Source: an uncultured Oscillospiraceae bacterium
GTDB lineage: Bacteria > Bacillota > Clostridia > Oscillospirales > Oscillospiraceae
Length of the DNA: 53,507 nt
NCBI GenBank assembly: GCA_949494735.1
Contig: CATABD010000008.1
Location: forward strand, 1 to 53,507
Reading direction: 5' to 3'
Shown here: positions 34,853 through 43,107 of the stretch, piece by piece
How the letters are laid out: every line of letters starts with the position of its first letter
Numbering within the stretch: position 1 is the first letter of the stretch
Translations under genes and position numbers: made by a program
Notes under the pieces: generated by a model
Told to the model about the DNA's origin: nothing
Seen by the model: only the letters and a program-made list of their open reading frames with translations
The model's database searches: none

Positions 34853-35536
34853 TCAAACCACAAAGCGGTAGCCCAGCCCCCGGACAGTCTGAATGTAGGC
34901 CGGTTTTGCCGGGTCCTCCTCAATTTTCTGCCGCAGACGGTTGATATACACCATAATGGCGTTCTCGTCCACAATGGCGGAGCCCCAGACCAGGTCGTAG
35001 ATCATGTCTTTGGTGAAGATCCGGTTCACATTGTCTAAAAACAGCTTCATGATAGCGTTTTCCTTGGAGGACAGCACAATCTCCCCCCCGTCCTTATAAA
35101 ACCGCAGGGTGCTGGTGTCATAGCGGAAGGGCCCGGCGGCGATGACGCTTCCCCCGCCGTTGAGCTCCCCCCGGCTGCGGCGGATCAGCGCCTTGACCTT
35201 GGCCCCTAAAGTTACCGGGTTAAAGGGCTTGGTGAGGTAGTCGTCCGCGCCGATATCCAGCCCGTAGAGGGCGTCATAATCCTCCTTCCGCCCGCTGACG
35301 ATGATGATGGGCAGCTTGAGCCCCCGGCCCCGGAGGGTCTGGATCACCTCAAAGCCGTCCATCCCCGGCATATTCACGTCCAGCAGCATCAGGTCGTAAT
35401 GGCCCCGGCCCGCCAGCTCGATGGCCTCCCCGCCGCTGCGGGCCACCTCGGAATCAATGCCGCTGCTCTTCATCACTTTGCGGAGCATGGTCAGCACCGC
35501 CTCGTCGTCGTCCACAATCAGAACCGTGTCCGGCAC
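34853..35536 (-). CDS. OmpR/PhoB-family response regulator
   Basis: 227 residues: receiver domain with phospho-acceptor Asp53 (LMLLDVNMPGMDG) and Lys near 105 (DDYLTKPF), and a winged-helix effector domain (about 130-225) ending VYINRLRQKIEEDP...YIQTVRGLGYRFVV. It is divergently transcribed from a sensor kinase starting 122 bases away, which is probably its partner. It sits among the envelope redox genes and may regulate the DUF1622-lipoprotein-ApbE-Rnf transcript; direct repeats upstream of that unit (37478-37506) are a candidate binding site. Confidence 0.93.
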   Translation of the reverse strand: MPDTVLIVDDDEAVLTMLRKVMKSSGIDSEVARSGGEAIELAGRGHYDLMLLDVNMPGMDGFEVIQTLRGRGLKLPIIIVSGRKEDYDALYGLDIGADDYLTKPFNPVTLGAKVKALIRRSRGELNGGGSVIAAGPFRYDTSTLRFYKDGGEIVLSSKENAIMKLFLDNVNRIFTKDMIYDLVWGSAIVDENAIMVYINRLRQKIEEDPAKPAYIQTVRGLGYRFVV

Positions 35537-35658
35537 AACGTCCCCCCCTTTACAGGTAAGTTTTCATGTGCTAAATTATAGCATACCGGCCGCCCCCGGC
35601 GCAAGCCCCGCCGCGCCGCCGGGCAGCCATCTCCAAAGGAAAGGCAGAGAGGACCGCT

Positions 35659-37404
35659 ATGGAAGGAACGTTCTCCGGCCCGCGGCGTTTTCCCATCCTC
35701 CCCGTGCTGGCCCTGGCTATTATCCTGCTGGGGCTGCTGGCCATGTCCAGCGTGTTCGCCCAAAGCCAGCAGCTTCTGGTGGACGGACAGGACGGCCAGC
35801 TGACCAAAACCGCCCAATCGGTGGACAATAACATCATGGGCCACTTTGCCTGGTATTGTTCCGACCTGGAATACGTCACCAGCCGCACCGGCTTTTTGGC
35901 GGCGGAGCAGGCGTATCTCGGCGGCGGCGGGGCAGACAGCCTGCTCTACCATCTGCGGGAAAGCCCCCTGCCCAAAACCGTCATGGTGGAGTCCATGCTG
36001 GTGCTGCGCCAAGGGAAGGTGGAGCTGTCCACCAGCGGGGAAACGGATTATGTTTCCCTGACTGTGCTGGGCCGGATCGGGGCGGTGGACATCGAGCTGT
36101 GGCTGGACGAGGCAGACCGGCCCTATGTGGCCCTGGTTCAGTCCAAAGCGGAGGTGGGCTACGCCGCCCTCATCGACGGGGAGGTCTTTTTCGCCATCGC
36201 GGAGGAACAGACCGCCGCCGAGGACAGTGACCGCATCCTGGTGCTGGACCGTCAGGAGCGGTACTTTTTCCACCGCACCCCGGAGGGCATTCGGGTGGAC
36301 GCGGTGGAGGAGCTGGACCCTGCGGTCCATGCCGGCCTCTATATCATGCTGGCCACCCAGCGGGCGGGCCGGCCGCTCACCAGCTTTTTCCGTGCCGGGG
36401 GCCAGTCCGGGGGAACAGGCTACACCGCCCGGCTGGCCGTCCTGCCCGCCCCCGGAAACGAGAACGGCTGCTTCACCGTGGGGGTGGCCCGGAACTATGG
36501 CGAGATCATCCGCCCCTACCAGTCCGCCGCGGTCCGGATGGTGCTGTGCGGCGTGACCATTATGGCGGGGGCGGCGCTGCTGCTGGTGTTCCTCCTGCGC
36601 TCCCGCAGGAGCCACCGGCAGGCCCAGAAGGAGCTGTCCCTTCTCCGGGAGAAGGCGGAAGCCATGGAGCAGCTCAACGCCCAGGCCCAGGCCCTGGCCC
36701 ACCGCCAGCGGCTGGAGTCCATCGGCACCCTCACCTCCGGCATCGCCCATGAGTTCAACAACCTGCTCACCCCCATCATGGGCTACAGCATCCTCATTCT
36801 GGAAAAGCTTCCCCCGGAGGACACCGAGTCCTACGACAACGCCCTGGAGATTTACAACGCGTCCCAGAAGGCCAAGCGTATCGTAGCCCGGCTGTCCAAC
36901 CTGTCCCGGAAAGGGGCCCCCGGGGCGCTGCGCCCTGTCCGGCTGGATCCCCTGGCGGAGCAGGTGCTGGAGGTGGCAAACCCCGCCCAGCCCAAAAACG
37001 TGCGGGTGGAGACGGGCCTTGCCTCCGGGGACGGCCTGATCCTGGGGGACGAGACCCAGCTGTTCCAGCTCACCTTAAATCTGGTGCTCAACGCCTTCGA
37101 GGCACTGGCCCAGCAGGGCGGGACGGTGCGGGTGTCCACCGCCTGGGACGGGGAACGGGTGTCCCTGCGGGTGGCGGACAACGGCCCCGGCATCCCCGAC
37201 GAAAACAAGGAGCACATCTTTGACCCCTTCTTCACCACCAAGGGCTCGGGCAAGGGCATCGGCCTGGGCCTTGCCATCGTGCAGCAGATCGTGGAGGCCC
37301 ACCAGGGGACCATTACCCTGGACAGCGCCGCCGGCCAGGGAACCGCCTTCACCGCCTCCTTCCCCGCCGCCCCGCCGGAAGCCGGGGAAAACCCGCCCGC
37401 TTGA
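35659..37404 (+). CDS. membrane sensor histidine kinase with large extracellular domain
   Basis: 581 residues. Membrane helices lie at about 13-35 and 293-317, enclosing an extracellular sensing domain of ~255 residues, of a size compatible with a double-Cache fold (inference). A coiled linker rich in Gln/Ala follows, then HisKA with His364 in TSGIAHEFNNLLTP and a HATPase with LNLVLNAFEAL, DNGPGIPDE and GSGKGIGLGLAIVQQIVEAH. The HEFNN box is typical of kinases related to NtrB/DctB. Divergent from an OmpR-type regulator, although HEFNN kinases more often pair with NtrC-type regulators, which is slightly unusual. Confidence 0.9.
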   Translation: MEGTFSGPRRFPILPVLALAIILLGLLAMSSVFAQSQQLLVDGQDGQLTKTAQSVDNNIMGHFAWYCSDLEYVTSRTGFLAAEQAYLGGGGADSLLYHLRESPLPKTVMVESMLVLRQGKVELSTSGETDYVSLTVLGRIGAVDIELWLDEADRPYVALVQSKAEVGYAALIDGEVFFAIAEEQTAAEDSDRILVLDRQERYFFHRTPEGIRVDAVEELDPAVHAGLYIMLATQRAGRPLTSFFRAGGQSGGTGYTARLAVLPAPGNENGCFTVGVARNYGEIIRPYQSAAVRMVLCGVTIMAGAALLLVFLLRSRRSHRQAQKELSLLREKAEAMEQLNAQAQALAHRQRLESIGTLTSGIAHEFNNLLTPIMGYSILILEKLPPEDTESYDNALEIYNASQKAKRIVARLSNLSRKGAPGALRPVRLDPLAEQVLEVANPAQPKNVRVETGLASGDGLILGDETQLFQLTLNLVLNAFEALAQQGGTVRVSTAWDGERVSLRVADNGPGIPDENKEHIFDPFFTTKGSGKGIGLGLAIVQQIVEAHQGTITLDSAAGQGTAFTASFPAAPPEAGENPPA

Positions 37405-37425
37405 CCAAAGCCCCGCCTGATTTGC

Positions 37426-37468
37426 GCAACGCCCCGCCGGAAGGTTCCGGCGGGGCGTTGCTGTTTCC
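37426..37468 (+). terminator. rho-independent terminator after sensor kinase
   Basis: Perfect stem of up to 17 bp (37426-37442 with 37445-37461) followed by TGTTTCCTT. It lies 21 bases after the kinase stop codon. Confidence 0.85.
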
Positions 37469-37477
37469 TTAACAAAT

Positions 37478-37506
37478 ATTAAGGCCGTATCTATATGCCA
37501 TTAAGG
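37478..37506 (+). promoter_or_regulatory. paired direct repeat upstream of DUF1622 operon
   Basis: ATTAAGG occurs at 37478-37484 and again at 37500-37506, a 22-base period (two helical turns), in an AT-rich stretch just before the ribosome site. OmpR-family regulators bind such tandem sites, and one is encoded 2 kb upstream. No other support. Confidence 0.3.
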
Positions 37507-37547
37507 TGGAGGGATTAATATAGTCGAAAAAAGGAGGCGGTTTTACT

Positions 37548-37901
37548 ATGCTGGAACACCTGGTGGAGGCGGCGCTGGAGCTCCTCATCCCCCTGTGTGA
37601 GATGATGGGCATTCTGGTCATCGCCGTGTCCACCCTGTCCGCCTTCTGGCAGTATCTCCGGGGGCTGTTCACCCATTCCCCCGGCGACGTGAAGTCTCAG
37701 CTCGCCTCCGGCCTGGCCCTGAGCCTGGAGTTCAAGATGGCCGCCGAGATTCTCAAGACCGTCCTGGTCCGGGACATGACCGAGCTGATGGTGCTGGGCG
37801 CCGTCATCATCCTGCGTGCTCTGCTCTCATTTTTGATCCACTTTGAAATGAAGCAGCATGATATACCCCAACAAGAGACTTTAGGAGGAATTGCAAAATG
37901 A
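37548..37901 (+). CDS. DUF1622 family membrane protein
   Basis: 117 residues with about three membrane helices. The body (LIPLCEMMGILVIAVSTLSAFWQYL, LALSLEFKMAAEILKTVLVR, ELMVLGAVIILRALLSFLIHFEM) matches DUF1622, a widespread small membrane family of unknown function. AAAGGAGGCGG precedes the ATG. The stop overlaps the start of the following lipoprotein gene (ATGA), so the two are translationally coupled. It heads the lipoprotein-ApbE-Rnf set, suggesting a membrane partner for that system. Confidence 0.87.
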   Translation: MLEHLVEAALELLIPLCEMMGILVIAVSTLSAFWQYLRGLFTHSPGDVKSQLASGLALSLEFKMAAEILKTVLVRDMTELMVLGAVIILRALLSFLIHFEMKQHDIPQQETLGGIAK

Positions 37902-38989
37902 AACGGAACCGGATCTCTGCCCTGCTGCTGTGCGCCGCGCTCATGCTGTCCGCCCTGGCGGGTTGCGGCACCACCGTGGTGGTGGGCCCCGAAGGGGACA
38001 AGCCCGCCAACACCCCCGCCCCCGCCTCCCAGGCCCCCGCCGCCGAAAGCGCCCCCGCGGGCGGTGAGGCGGTCCCCGTCAAGACCGGCCTGGCCGTCCT
38101 GCCCGACATCAGCGGCAGCAAGGACGCCTCCGCCGAGGACGACGGCGTGGCCCAGAGCGAGGTCCTGCTGGTGGCGGTCACCGTGGGGGACGACGGCGTC
38201 ATCGACGAGTGCGTCATCGACATGATCCAGGCCAAGATCGGCTTCAGCGCCTCCGGCGCGCTGACCACAGATCCCGCCACCACCTTCCCCAGCAAAAATG
38301 AACTGGGCGACGGCTACGGCATGAAAAAGGCCAGCTCCATCGGCAAGGAATGGAACGAGCAGCTCGCCGCCCTGGCGGACTACGCCAAGGGCAAGACCGT
38401 AGAGGAGCTCAAGACCATGGCCGTGGGCGAGGACGGCAAGGCCGGGGACGTGGATCTGGCCGCCTCCGTCACCCTGTACATCGGCAGCTTCGTGGACGGC
38501 ATCGAGGCCGCCGCCGCCAACGCCTCCCACATGGGCGCCTCCAGGGGCGACAGGCTGGGCCTGGCCAGCGAGACCAGCATGAGCAAGAGCAAGGACGCCG
38601 CCGACGGCAAGGACGGCGTGGCCCAGGCCTACGCCACCGCCGCCGCCGTCACCTTCAGCGGCGGCACGGTCACCAGCTGCTATATCGACGCGGTGCAGGC
38701 CAACGTGAACTTCGACGCCTCCGGCAAAATCACCACCGACCTCACCGCCGCCCCCCAGACCAAGAACCAGCTGGGCGACGGCTACGGCATGAAAAAGGCC
38801 AGCTCCATCGGCAAGGAGTGGAACGAGCAGGCCGCCGCCTTCTGCGCTTACGTCACCGGCAAGACCGTGGACGAGGTCAAGGGACTGGCGGTGGGCGAGG
38901 ACGGCAAGGCCGCCGACGCGGATCTGGCCGCCGGCGTCACCATCGGCATCGGCGAGTTCCAGAGCCTCATTGAGAAAGCATCCAAATAA
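37898..38989 (+). CDS. lipoprotein with two tandem copies of a ~130-residue domain
   Basis: 363 residues: signal peptide with lipobox ALAGC (about Cys23), a Pro/Ala-rich linker (about 28-60), then two homologous domains (about 75-205 and 235-360). Each contains an AKI/ANV..F.ASG..TTD strand, the block LGDGYGMKKASSIGKEWNEQ, and an AVGEDGKA.D.DLA..VT..IG.F ending. I recognise no named domain, though similar proteins occur beside ApbE/Rnf genes in Clostridia. It lacks the S/T-GAT flavinylation motif of FMN-binding domains. The 60-base DNA under the shared block is identical in the two copies except for one base. Expected on the outer membrane face, possibly as a redox or metal-binding partner. 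Confidence 0.75.
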   Translation: MKRNRISALLLCAALMLSALAGCGTTVVVGPEGDKPANTPAPASQAPAAESAPAGGEAVPVKTGLAVLPDISGSKDASAEDDGVAQSEVLLVAVTVGDDGVIDECVIDMIQAKIGFSASGALTTDPATTFPSKNELGDGYGMKKASSIGKEWNEQLAALADYAKGKTVEELKTMAVGEDGKAGDVDLAASVTLYIGSFVDGIEAAAANASHMGASRGDRLGLASETSMSKSKDAADGKDGVAQAYATAAAVTFSGGTVTSCYIDAVQANVNFDASGKITTDLTAAPQTKNQLGDGYGMKKASSIGKEWNEQAAAFCAYVTGKTVDEVKGLAVGEDGKAADADLAAGVTIGIGEFQSLIEKASK

Positions 38990-38998
38990 CACGAGACG

Positions 38999-39024
38999 GG
39001 GGGCGGGCCCCAGGGCCCGCCCCC
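38999..39024 (+). promoter_or_regulatory. GC-rich intercistronic hairpin
   Basis: Perfect 12-bp complementarity (38999-39010 with 39013-39024) right after the lipoprotein stop, without a T-run. It may stabilise the abundant lipoprotein message or partially terminate before apbE. Confidence 0.45.
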
Positions 39025-39046
39025 GCAGCAAAAAGGCGGAACCGAT

Positions 39047-40084
39047 ATGAAACAGCGCGTTTGGGCGCTGGCCCTGGCGGCGGCACTGCTGCTCGGCGGC
39101 TGCGCCCCCCAGGCCCCGTCCGAATCGGAGCTTCACCGGTACGAAGCCAGCTTCCTCACCCTTTTTGACACGGTGACCACCATCGTGGGCTACGCGGAGA
39201 CGGAGGAGGACTTCCAGCGTACCGCCCAGGCGTTCCATGACGAGCTGCTGGAGTACCACCAGCTGTTCGACATCTACCACGACTACGACGGCGTCAACAA
39301 CCTGAAAACCGTCAACGACCGCGCTGGGGGCGCCCCGGTGGAGGTGGACGGGCGCGTCATCGAGCTGCTGCTGTTCTGCCGGGAGCTGGCAGAACTCACC
39401 GACGGGCGGGTGGATGTGACCATGGGCAGCGTGCTCTCCCTGTGGCACGAGGCCCGGAGCGACGGCGTGGACGACCCGGCGCACGCCGCCCTCCCGGACC
39501 GGGCGGCGCTGGAGGAGGCGTCGGAACACACCGGCTTCTCCCTGCTGGAGATCGACGAGGAGGCGTCCACCCTCCGCCTCACCGACCCCCGGGCACGGCT
39601 GGACGTGGGGGCGGTGGCCAAGGGCTACGCGGTGGAGCGGGTGTGCCGCGCCGCCCCGGCGGGGCTGCTGGTGAGCGTGGGCGGAAACGTCCGCTCCACC
39701 GGCCCCAAGCCGGAGGGGGACGCCCCCTGGGTGGTGGGGGTGCAGCAGCCCGACGGCGGCAAACAGGACTATCTCCACACACTGTACCTGTCCCACCAGT
39801 CCGTAGTGAGCAGCGGCGACTACCAGCGGTATTACACCGTGGACGGCGTGCGCTACCACCACATCATCGACCCGGACACCCTGGCCCCCGCCCGGCTGTG
39901 GCGGGCGGTCACTGTGGTGTGCCCCGACTCGGGGCTGGCAGACGGATTGTCCACCGCCCTGTTCCTCCTGCCCCAGGACGAGGGCGCGGCCCTGGCCCGG
40001 CGCTGCGGGGCCCAGGCCATGTGGGTGGCCGACGATGGAGCCCTGCTCTATACGGACGGCTTTATGGAGCTTGTCCGCACTTAG
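39047..40084 (+). CDS. apbE: FAD:protein FMN transferase (ApbE), lipoprotein
   Basis: 345 residues with a signal peptide and lipobox LLGGC (about Cys19), so it acts outside the membrane. ApbE attaches FMN from FAD to a Thr of flavoprotein motifs. Family features: FDTVTTIVGY near the N-terminus, DVTMGSVLSLWHEA, LDVGAVAKGYAVERV, VSVGGNVRSTGPKP and HHIIDPDTL with the catalytic His/Asp region. Its natural targets are encoded downstream: RnfG (TGAT, Thr149) and RnfD (TGAT, Thr162). The stop codon TAG (40082-40084) lies at the edge of the inverted repeat copy 2, which separates apbE from rnfC. Confidence 0.93.
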   Translation: MKQRVWALALAAALLLGGCAPQAPSESELHRYEASFLTLFDTVTTIVGYAETEEDFQRTAQAFHDELLEYHQLFDIYHDYDGVNNLKTVNDRAGGAPVEVDGRVIELLLFCRELAELTDGRVDVTMGSVLSLWHEARSDGVDDPAHAALPDRAALEEASEHTGFSLLEIDEEASTLRLTDPRARLDVGAVAKGYAVERVCRAAPAGLLVSVGGNVRSTGPKPEGDAPWVVGVQQPDGGKQDYLHTLYLSHQSVVSSGDYQRYYTVDGVRYHHIIDPDTLAPARLWRAVTVVCPDSGLADGLSTALFLLPQDEGAALARRCGAQAMWVADDGALLYTDGFMELVRT

Positions 40085-40245
40085 GCGCCGTTTGAAAATG
40101 GACAATATGCCCAGCGGCGAGGAGTTTTTTCGCCGGGCAAGGCGATTTGACGCAGAAATACTTTGTGTATTTCAAGGCAAATCAACGCGGCTCGACGGAA
40201 AAAGGCCCGCCGATTGGGCGTGGTGGCAATTTTCAAACAAGCCCT
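40082..40245 (-). repeat. MITE-like dispersed repeat, copy 2 (inverted)
   Basis: Same element as at 33621-33784, read on the opposite strand: begins TAGGCGCCGTTTGAAAATGG and ends CAATTTTCAAACAAGCCCT. It fills almost all of the apbE-rnfC gap and supplies the apbE stop codon. With copy 3 it brackets the rnf genes in inverted orientation. Confidence 0.85.
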
Positions 40246-40288
40246 GGAGCCACGTTTATCTCATTTTTCTCAATCAAGAGGTGATTGT

Positions 40289-41596
40289 ATGAAATCCCTG
40301 TTTTTCGGCGGCGTCCATCCCGGCGGGCACAAAGAGTCGAGCGCCGCCGTCCCTCTCACCGCTATGGCCCTGCCTGCCCAGGCGGCGGTCCTCCTGCGCC
40401 AGCATATTGGCGCCCCCTGCCGGCCCCTGGTGGCGGTGGGAGACGCGGTGCGGGTGGGCCAGAAGATCGGCGACGGCGACGGGCTGTGTGTCCCCGTCCA
40501 CGCGCCGGTGTCCGGCGTGGTGGAGGCCATTGAGGACCGGCCCCACCCCGGCGGCGGCTTGTGTCCCGCCATCATCATCAAAAACGATTTCCTGGATACC
40601 CCCGACCCCCGCCTGAAGCCCTACAGCCACCCGGAGTTCCTCTCCCCGGAGGAGCTGGTGTCCATTATCCGGGAGGCGGGCATCGTCGGCATGGGCGGCG
40701 CGGCCTTCCCCACCGACGTGAAAGCCAAAACCGGCATGAGCCTGGCGGACACGGTGATCCTCAACGCCTGCGAGTGCGAGCCCTACATCACGGCGGACGA
40801 TGTGCTGCTGCGCACCCGGCCCGCCGATGTGCTGCGGGGGCTGGAGCTCATCGCCCGCATCCTTCTGCCCAGCCGGGTGGTCATTGCCGTGGAGGACAAC
40901 AAGGCCCAGGCCGCCGCAGAGGTCAGGGAGCACCTGAAGGATTTTTCCTCCATGGAGCTGCTGGTGCTGCCCACCCGCTACCCCCAGGGGGCGGAAAAGC
41001 AGCTGATACAGGCGGTCACCGGGCGTCAGGTGCCCTCCGGCGGACTGCCCAAGGACGTTGGCTGCGCCGTGTTCAACGCCGCCACCGCCGCCGCGGTGTA
41101 CCGGGCGGTCTATGAGGGGATGCCCGCCATTGAGCGCATTGTCACCGTCACCGGCGAAGGGGTGAAGCAGCCCCGCAACCTGGTGGTTCGGATGGGCGTC
41201 TCCTTCCTGGAGGTTATCGCCGCCGCAGGCGGGCTGGCCGACGACGTGTGGAAGGTGCTGTCCGGCGGGCCTATGATGGGCGTGGCCCAGGGGGATCTGT
41301 CCGTCCCCGTCACCAAATCCACCAACGCCATCGTGTGCCTGTCCTCCGCCCAAAACGGGGAGGCCGCCCACCCGGTATGCATCCGCTGCGGCAGGTGCCT
41401 GGAGGTGTGCCCCATGCGGCTGGAGCCGCTGTATCTCTACCGCTATTCCAACGCCGGGGAGCTGGGCGCGTTGAAACGGCTCCACCTGACGGACTGCATC
41501 GAATGTGGCTGCTGCGCCTATGCCTGCCCGGGCAAGCTCCCCCTGGTGGAGGGCTTCCGGGTGGGGAAGCAGGCGCTGAAGGAGGGTGCGAAATGA
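40289..41596 (+). CDS. rnfC: Rnf electron transport complex subunit C
   Basis: 435 residues. An N-terminal barrel/sandwich domain, then the NADH/FMN-binding region GIVGMGGAAFPTDVKAK...ILNACECEPYITADD, an SLBB-type domain, and two 4Fe-4S clusters: Cys364/367/370/374 and Cys403/406/409/413. RnfC is the peripheral NADH-oxidising subunit of the ferredoxin:NAD oxidoreductase. ATG 40289 follows AGAGGTG; longer in-frame openings run into the repeat and are rejected. The stop overlaps the RnfD start (ATGA). Confidence 0.95.
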   Translation: MKSLFFGGVHPGGHKESSAAVPLTAMALPAQAAVLLRQHIGAPCRPLVAVGDAVRVGQKIGDGDGLCVPVHAPVSGVVEAIEDRPHPGGGLCPAIIIKNDFLDTPDPRLKPYSHPEFLSPEELVSIIREAGIVGMGGAAFPTDVKAKTGMSLADTVILNACECEPYITADDVLLRTRPADVLRGLELIARILLPSRVVIAVEDNKAQAAAEVREHLKDFSSMELLVLPTRYPQGAEKQLIQAVTGRQVPSGGLPKDVGCAVFNAATAAAVYRAVYEGMPAIERIVTVTGEGVKQPRNLVVRMGVSFLEVIAAAGGLADDVWKVLSGGPMMGVAQGDLSVPVTKSTNAIVCLSSAQNGEAAHPVCIRCGRCLEVCPMRLEPLYLYRYSNAGELGALKRLHLTDCIECGCCAYACPGKLPLVEGFRVGKQALKEGAK

Positions 41597-42567
41597 ATCT
41601 GACGGTAAGCGCCTCCCCCCACATCCGGGGGAAGGATACCACCTCCCGGCGGATGCTGGACGTGGTGATCGCCCTGCTGCCCGCGCTGGCGGCGGGGGTG
41701 CTGTTCCACGGCCCCCGGGCCGCGCTGGTGGCGGCAGTGTGTGTGCTGTCCGCCCTGGCGGGGGAGTGGCTGGCGGGACTTATCCTCCGGCGGCACAACA
41801 CCCTGCCCGACGGCTCCGCCCTTGTCACCGGGCTGCTGCTGGCCCTGACCCTGCCCGCCTCCGTGCCCTACTGGGTGTCTGCCCTCGGCGGGCTGTTCGC
41901 CGTGATCGTGGTAAAGGGGCTGTGCGGCGGGCTGGGGCAGAACGCCTTCAACCCCGCCCTGGGGGGGCGGGCCTTCTTCATGCTGCTCTTCCCCGCCTGC
42001 CTCACCCGCTTCCCCGCGTTGGGCGCGCCCCTGCCCCTGGGGGAGCTGAGCCCGGTGGACGTGATGACCGGGGCCACCCCCCTTCACCATATGCAGATGC
42101 CCGCCCTGCCCGAGGCGTCCCTGGCGGAGATGTTCCTGGGCCGGATCGGGGGCTGCATCGGGGAGACCTCCGCCCTGGCCCTGCTGATTGGGGGCGGTTA
42201 CCTGCTGTTCCGGCGGGTCATCAGTGTGCGCATACCCGCCGCCTACCTGGGGACGGTGGCCGTCCTCACCCTGCTTTTCCCCAGGGGGGACAGCCCTGCC
42301 CTGTGGATGGCGTACAGCCTGCTGGGCGGCGGCGTGCTGCTGGGCGCCATCTTCATGGCCACCGACTACGCCACTTCCCCCGTGGGCCCTGTGGCCCAGG
42401 TGGTGTACGGCATAGGCTGCGGCGTGCTTACCGTGGTGTTCCGTTACACCGGGCTGTTCCCGGAGGGGGTCACCTACGCGATTTTGATCATGAACGCCGC
42501 CGCCTGGCTGCTGGACCGGTATCTGGTCCCCATCCGCTACGGCGCTGGAAAGGAGGGGGCAAAATGA
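41593..42567 (+). CDS. rnfD: Rnf electron transport complex subunit D
   Basis: 324 residues with about nine membrane helices. Conserved features: SASPHIRGKDTTSRRMLDVVIALLP at the N-terminus, QNAFNPALGGRAFF, and the covalent flavin motif MTGATPL with Thr162, which ApbE would modify. RnfD is homologous to NqrB. The gene overlaps rnfC and rnfG by 4 bases each, so C-D-G are translationally coupled. ATG 41593 has GGAGGG 5 bases upstream. Confidence 0.95.
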   Translation: MNLTVSASPHIRGKDTTSRRMLDVVIALLPALAAGVLFHGPRAALVAAVCVLSALAGEWLAGLILRRHNTLPDGSALVTGLLLALTLPASVPYWVSALGGLFAVIVVKGLCGGLGQNAFNPALGGRAFFMLLFPACLTRFPALGAPLPLGELSPVDVMTGATPLHHMQMPALPEASLAEMFLGRIGGCIGETSALALLIGGGYLLFRRVISVRIPAAYLGTVAVLTLLFPRGDSPALWMAYSLLGGGVLLGAIFMATDYATSPVGPVAQVVYGIGCGVLTVVFRYTGLFPEGVTYAILIMNAAAWLLDRYLVPIRYGAGKEGAK

Positions 42568-43106
42568 AAGCAAAAGAGCTGCTTGCGCCGGTGATTGCCA
42601 TTCTGGCGTCGGCCGCAGTTCTGCTGGGTGCGTCCGCTGTCCTGCGTCCCGTGGCGGAGAGAAACGAGACCGCCGCCCGGGACGAAATTATGGGCTATAT
42701 GCTCCCCACCCGGCCCGGCGCCTTCACCGAGGAACCCTATGACGGAGAGGACGAGAGCATCCGCCGGGTATTTAAGGCGGAAGGCGGCTACGTGGTTGAG
42801 GTGGAGACTGCCGGATATGTGGGCCCCATGATCCTTTGGGTGGGTGTTACCAACGATGGGCAGGTGTCCGGGGTGACGGTGCGTGACCACCGGGAGACCT
42901 TCGGCCTGGGCCGGGGCGCCCAGACGGAGTGGCCCTTCCTGATTCAGTTCCTGGGCACCGCCGGGGAGGCCGCCGTGGGCGACGGCATCGACGCCCTTAC
43001 CGGGGCCACCGTTACCAGCAAGGCTGTGACCCGTGCGGTGAACTCCGCCGCCGCCTTTGTCACCGGCGCGGACGTATCCTCCGGCGCCACAGAATGGGAG
43101 GGCTGA
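42564..43106 (+). CDS. rnfG: Rnf electron transport complex subunit G
   Basis: 180 residues: one N-terminal membrane helix (about 8-27) and an extracytoplasmic FMN-binding domain with the flavinylation motif DALTGATVTSKAV, modified Thr149. GYVGPMILWVGV and GVTVRDHRETFGLG are typical of the RnfG/NqrC domain. AAAGGAGGGGG precedes the ATG, which overlaps the rnfD stop. It accepts electrons from RnfD at the outer face. Confidence 0.94.
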   Translation: MKAKELLAPVIAILASAAVLLGASAVLRPVAERNETAARDEIMGYMLPTRPGAFTEEPYDGEDESIRRVFKAEGGYVVEVETAGYVGPMILWVGVTNDGQVSGVTVRDHRETFGLGRGAQTEWPFLIQFLGTAGEAAVGDGIDALTGATVTSKAVTRAVNSAAAFVTGADVSSGATEWEG

Positions 43107-43107
43107 T

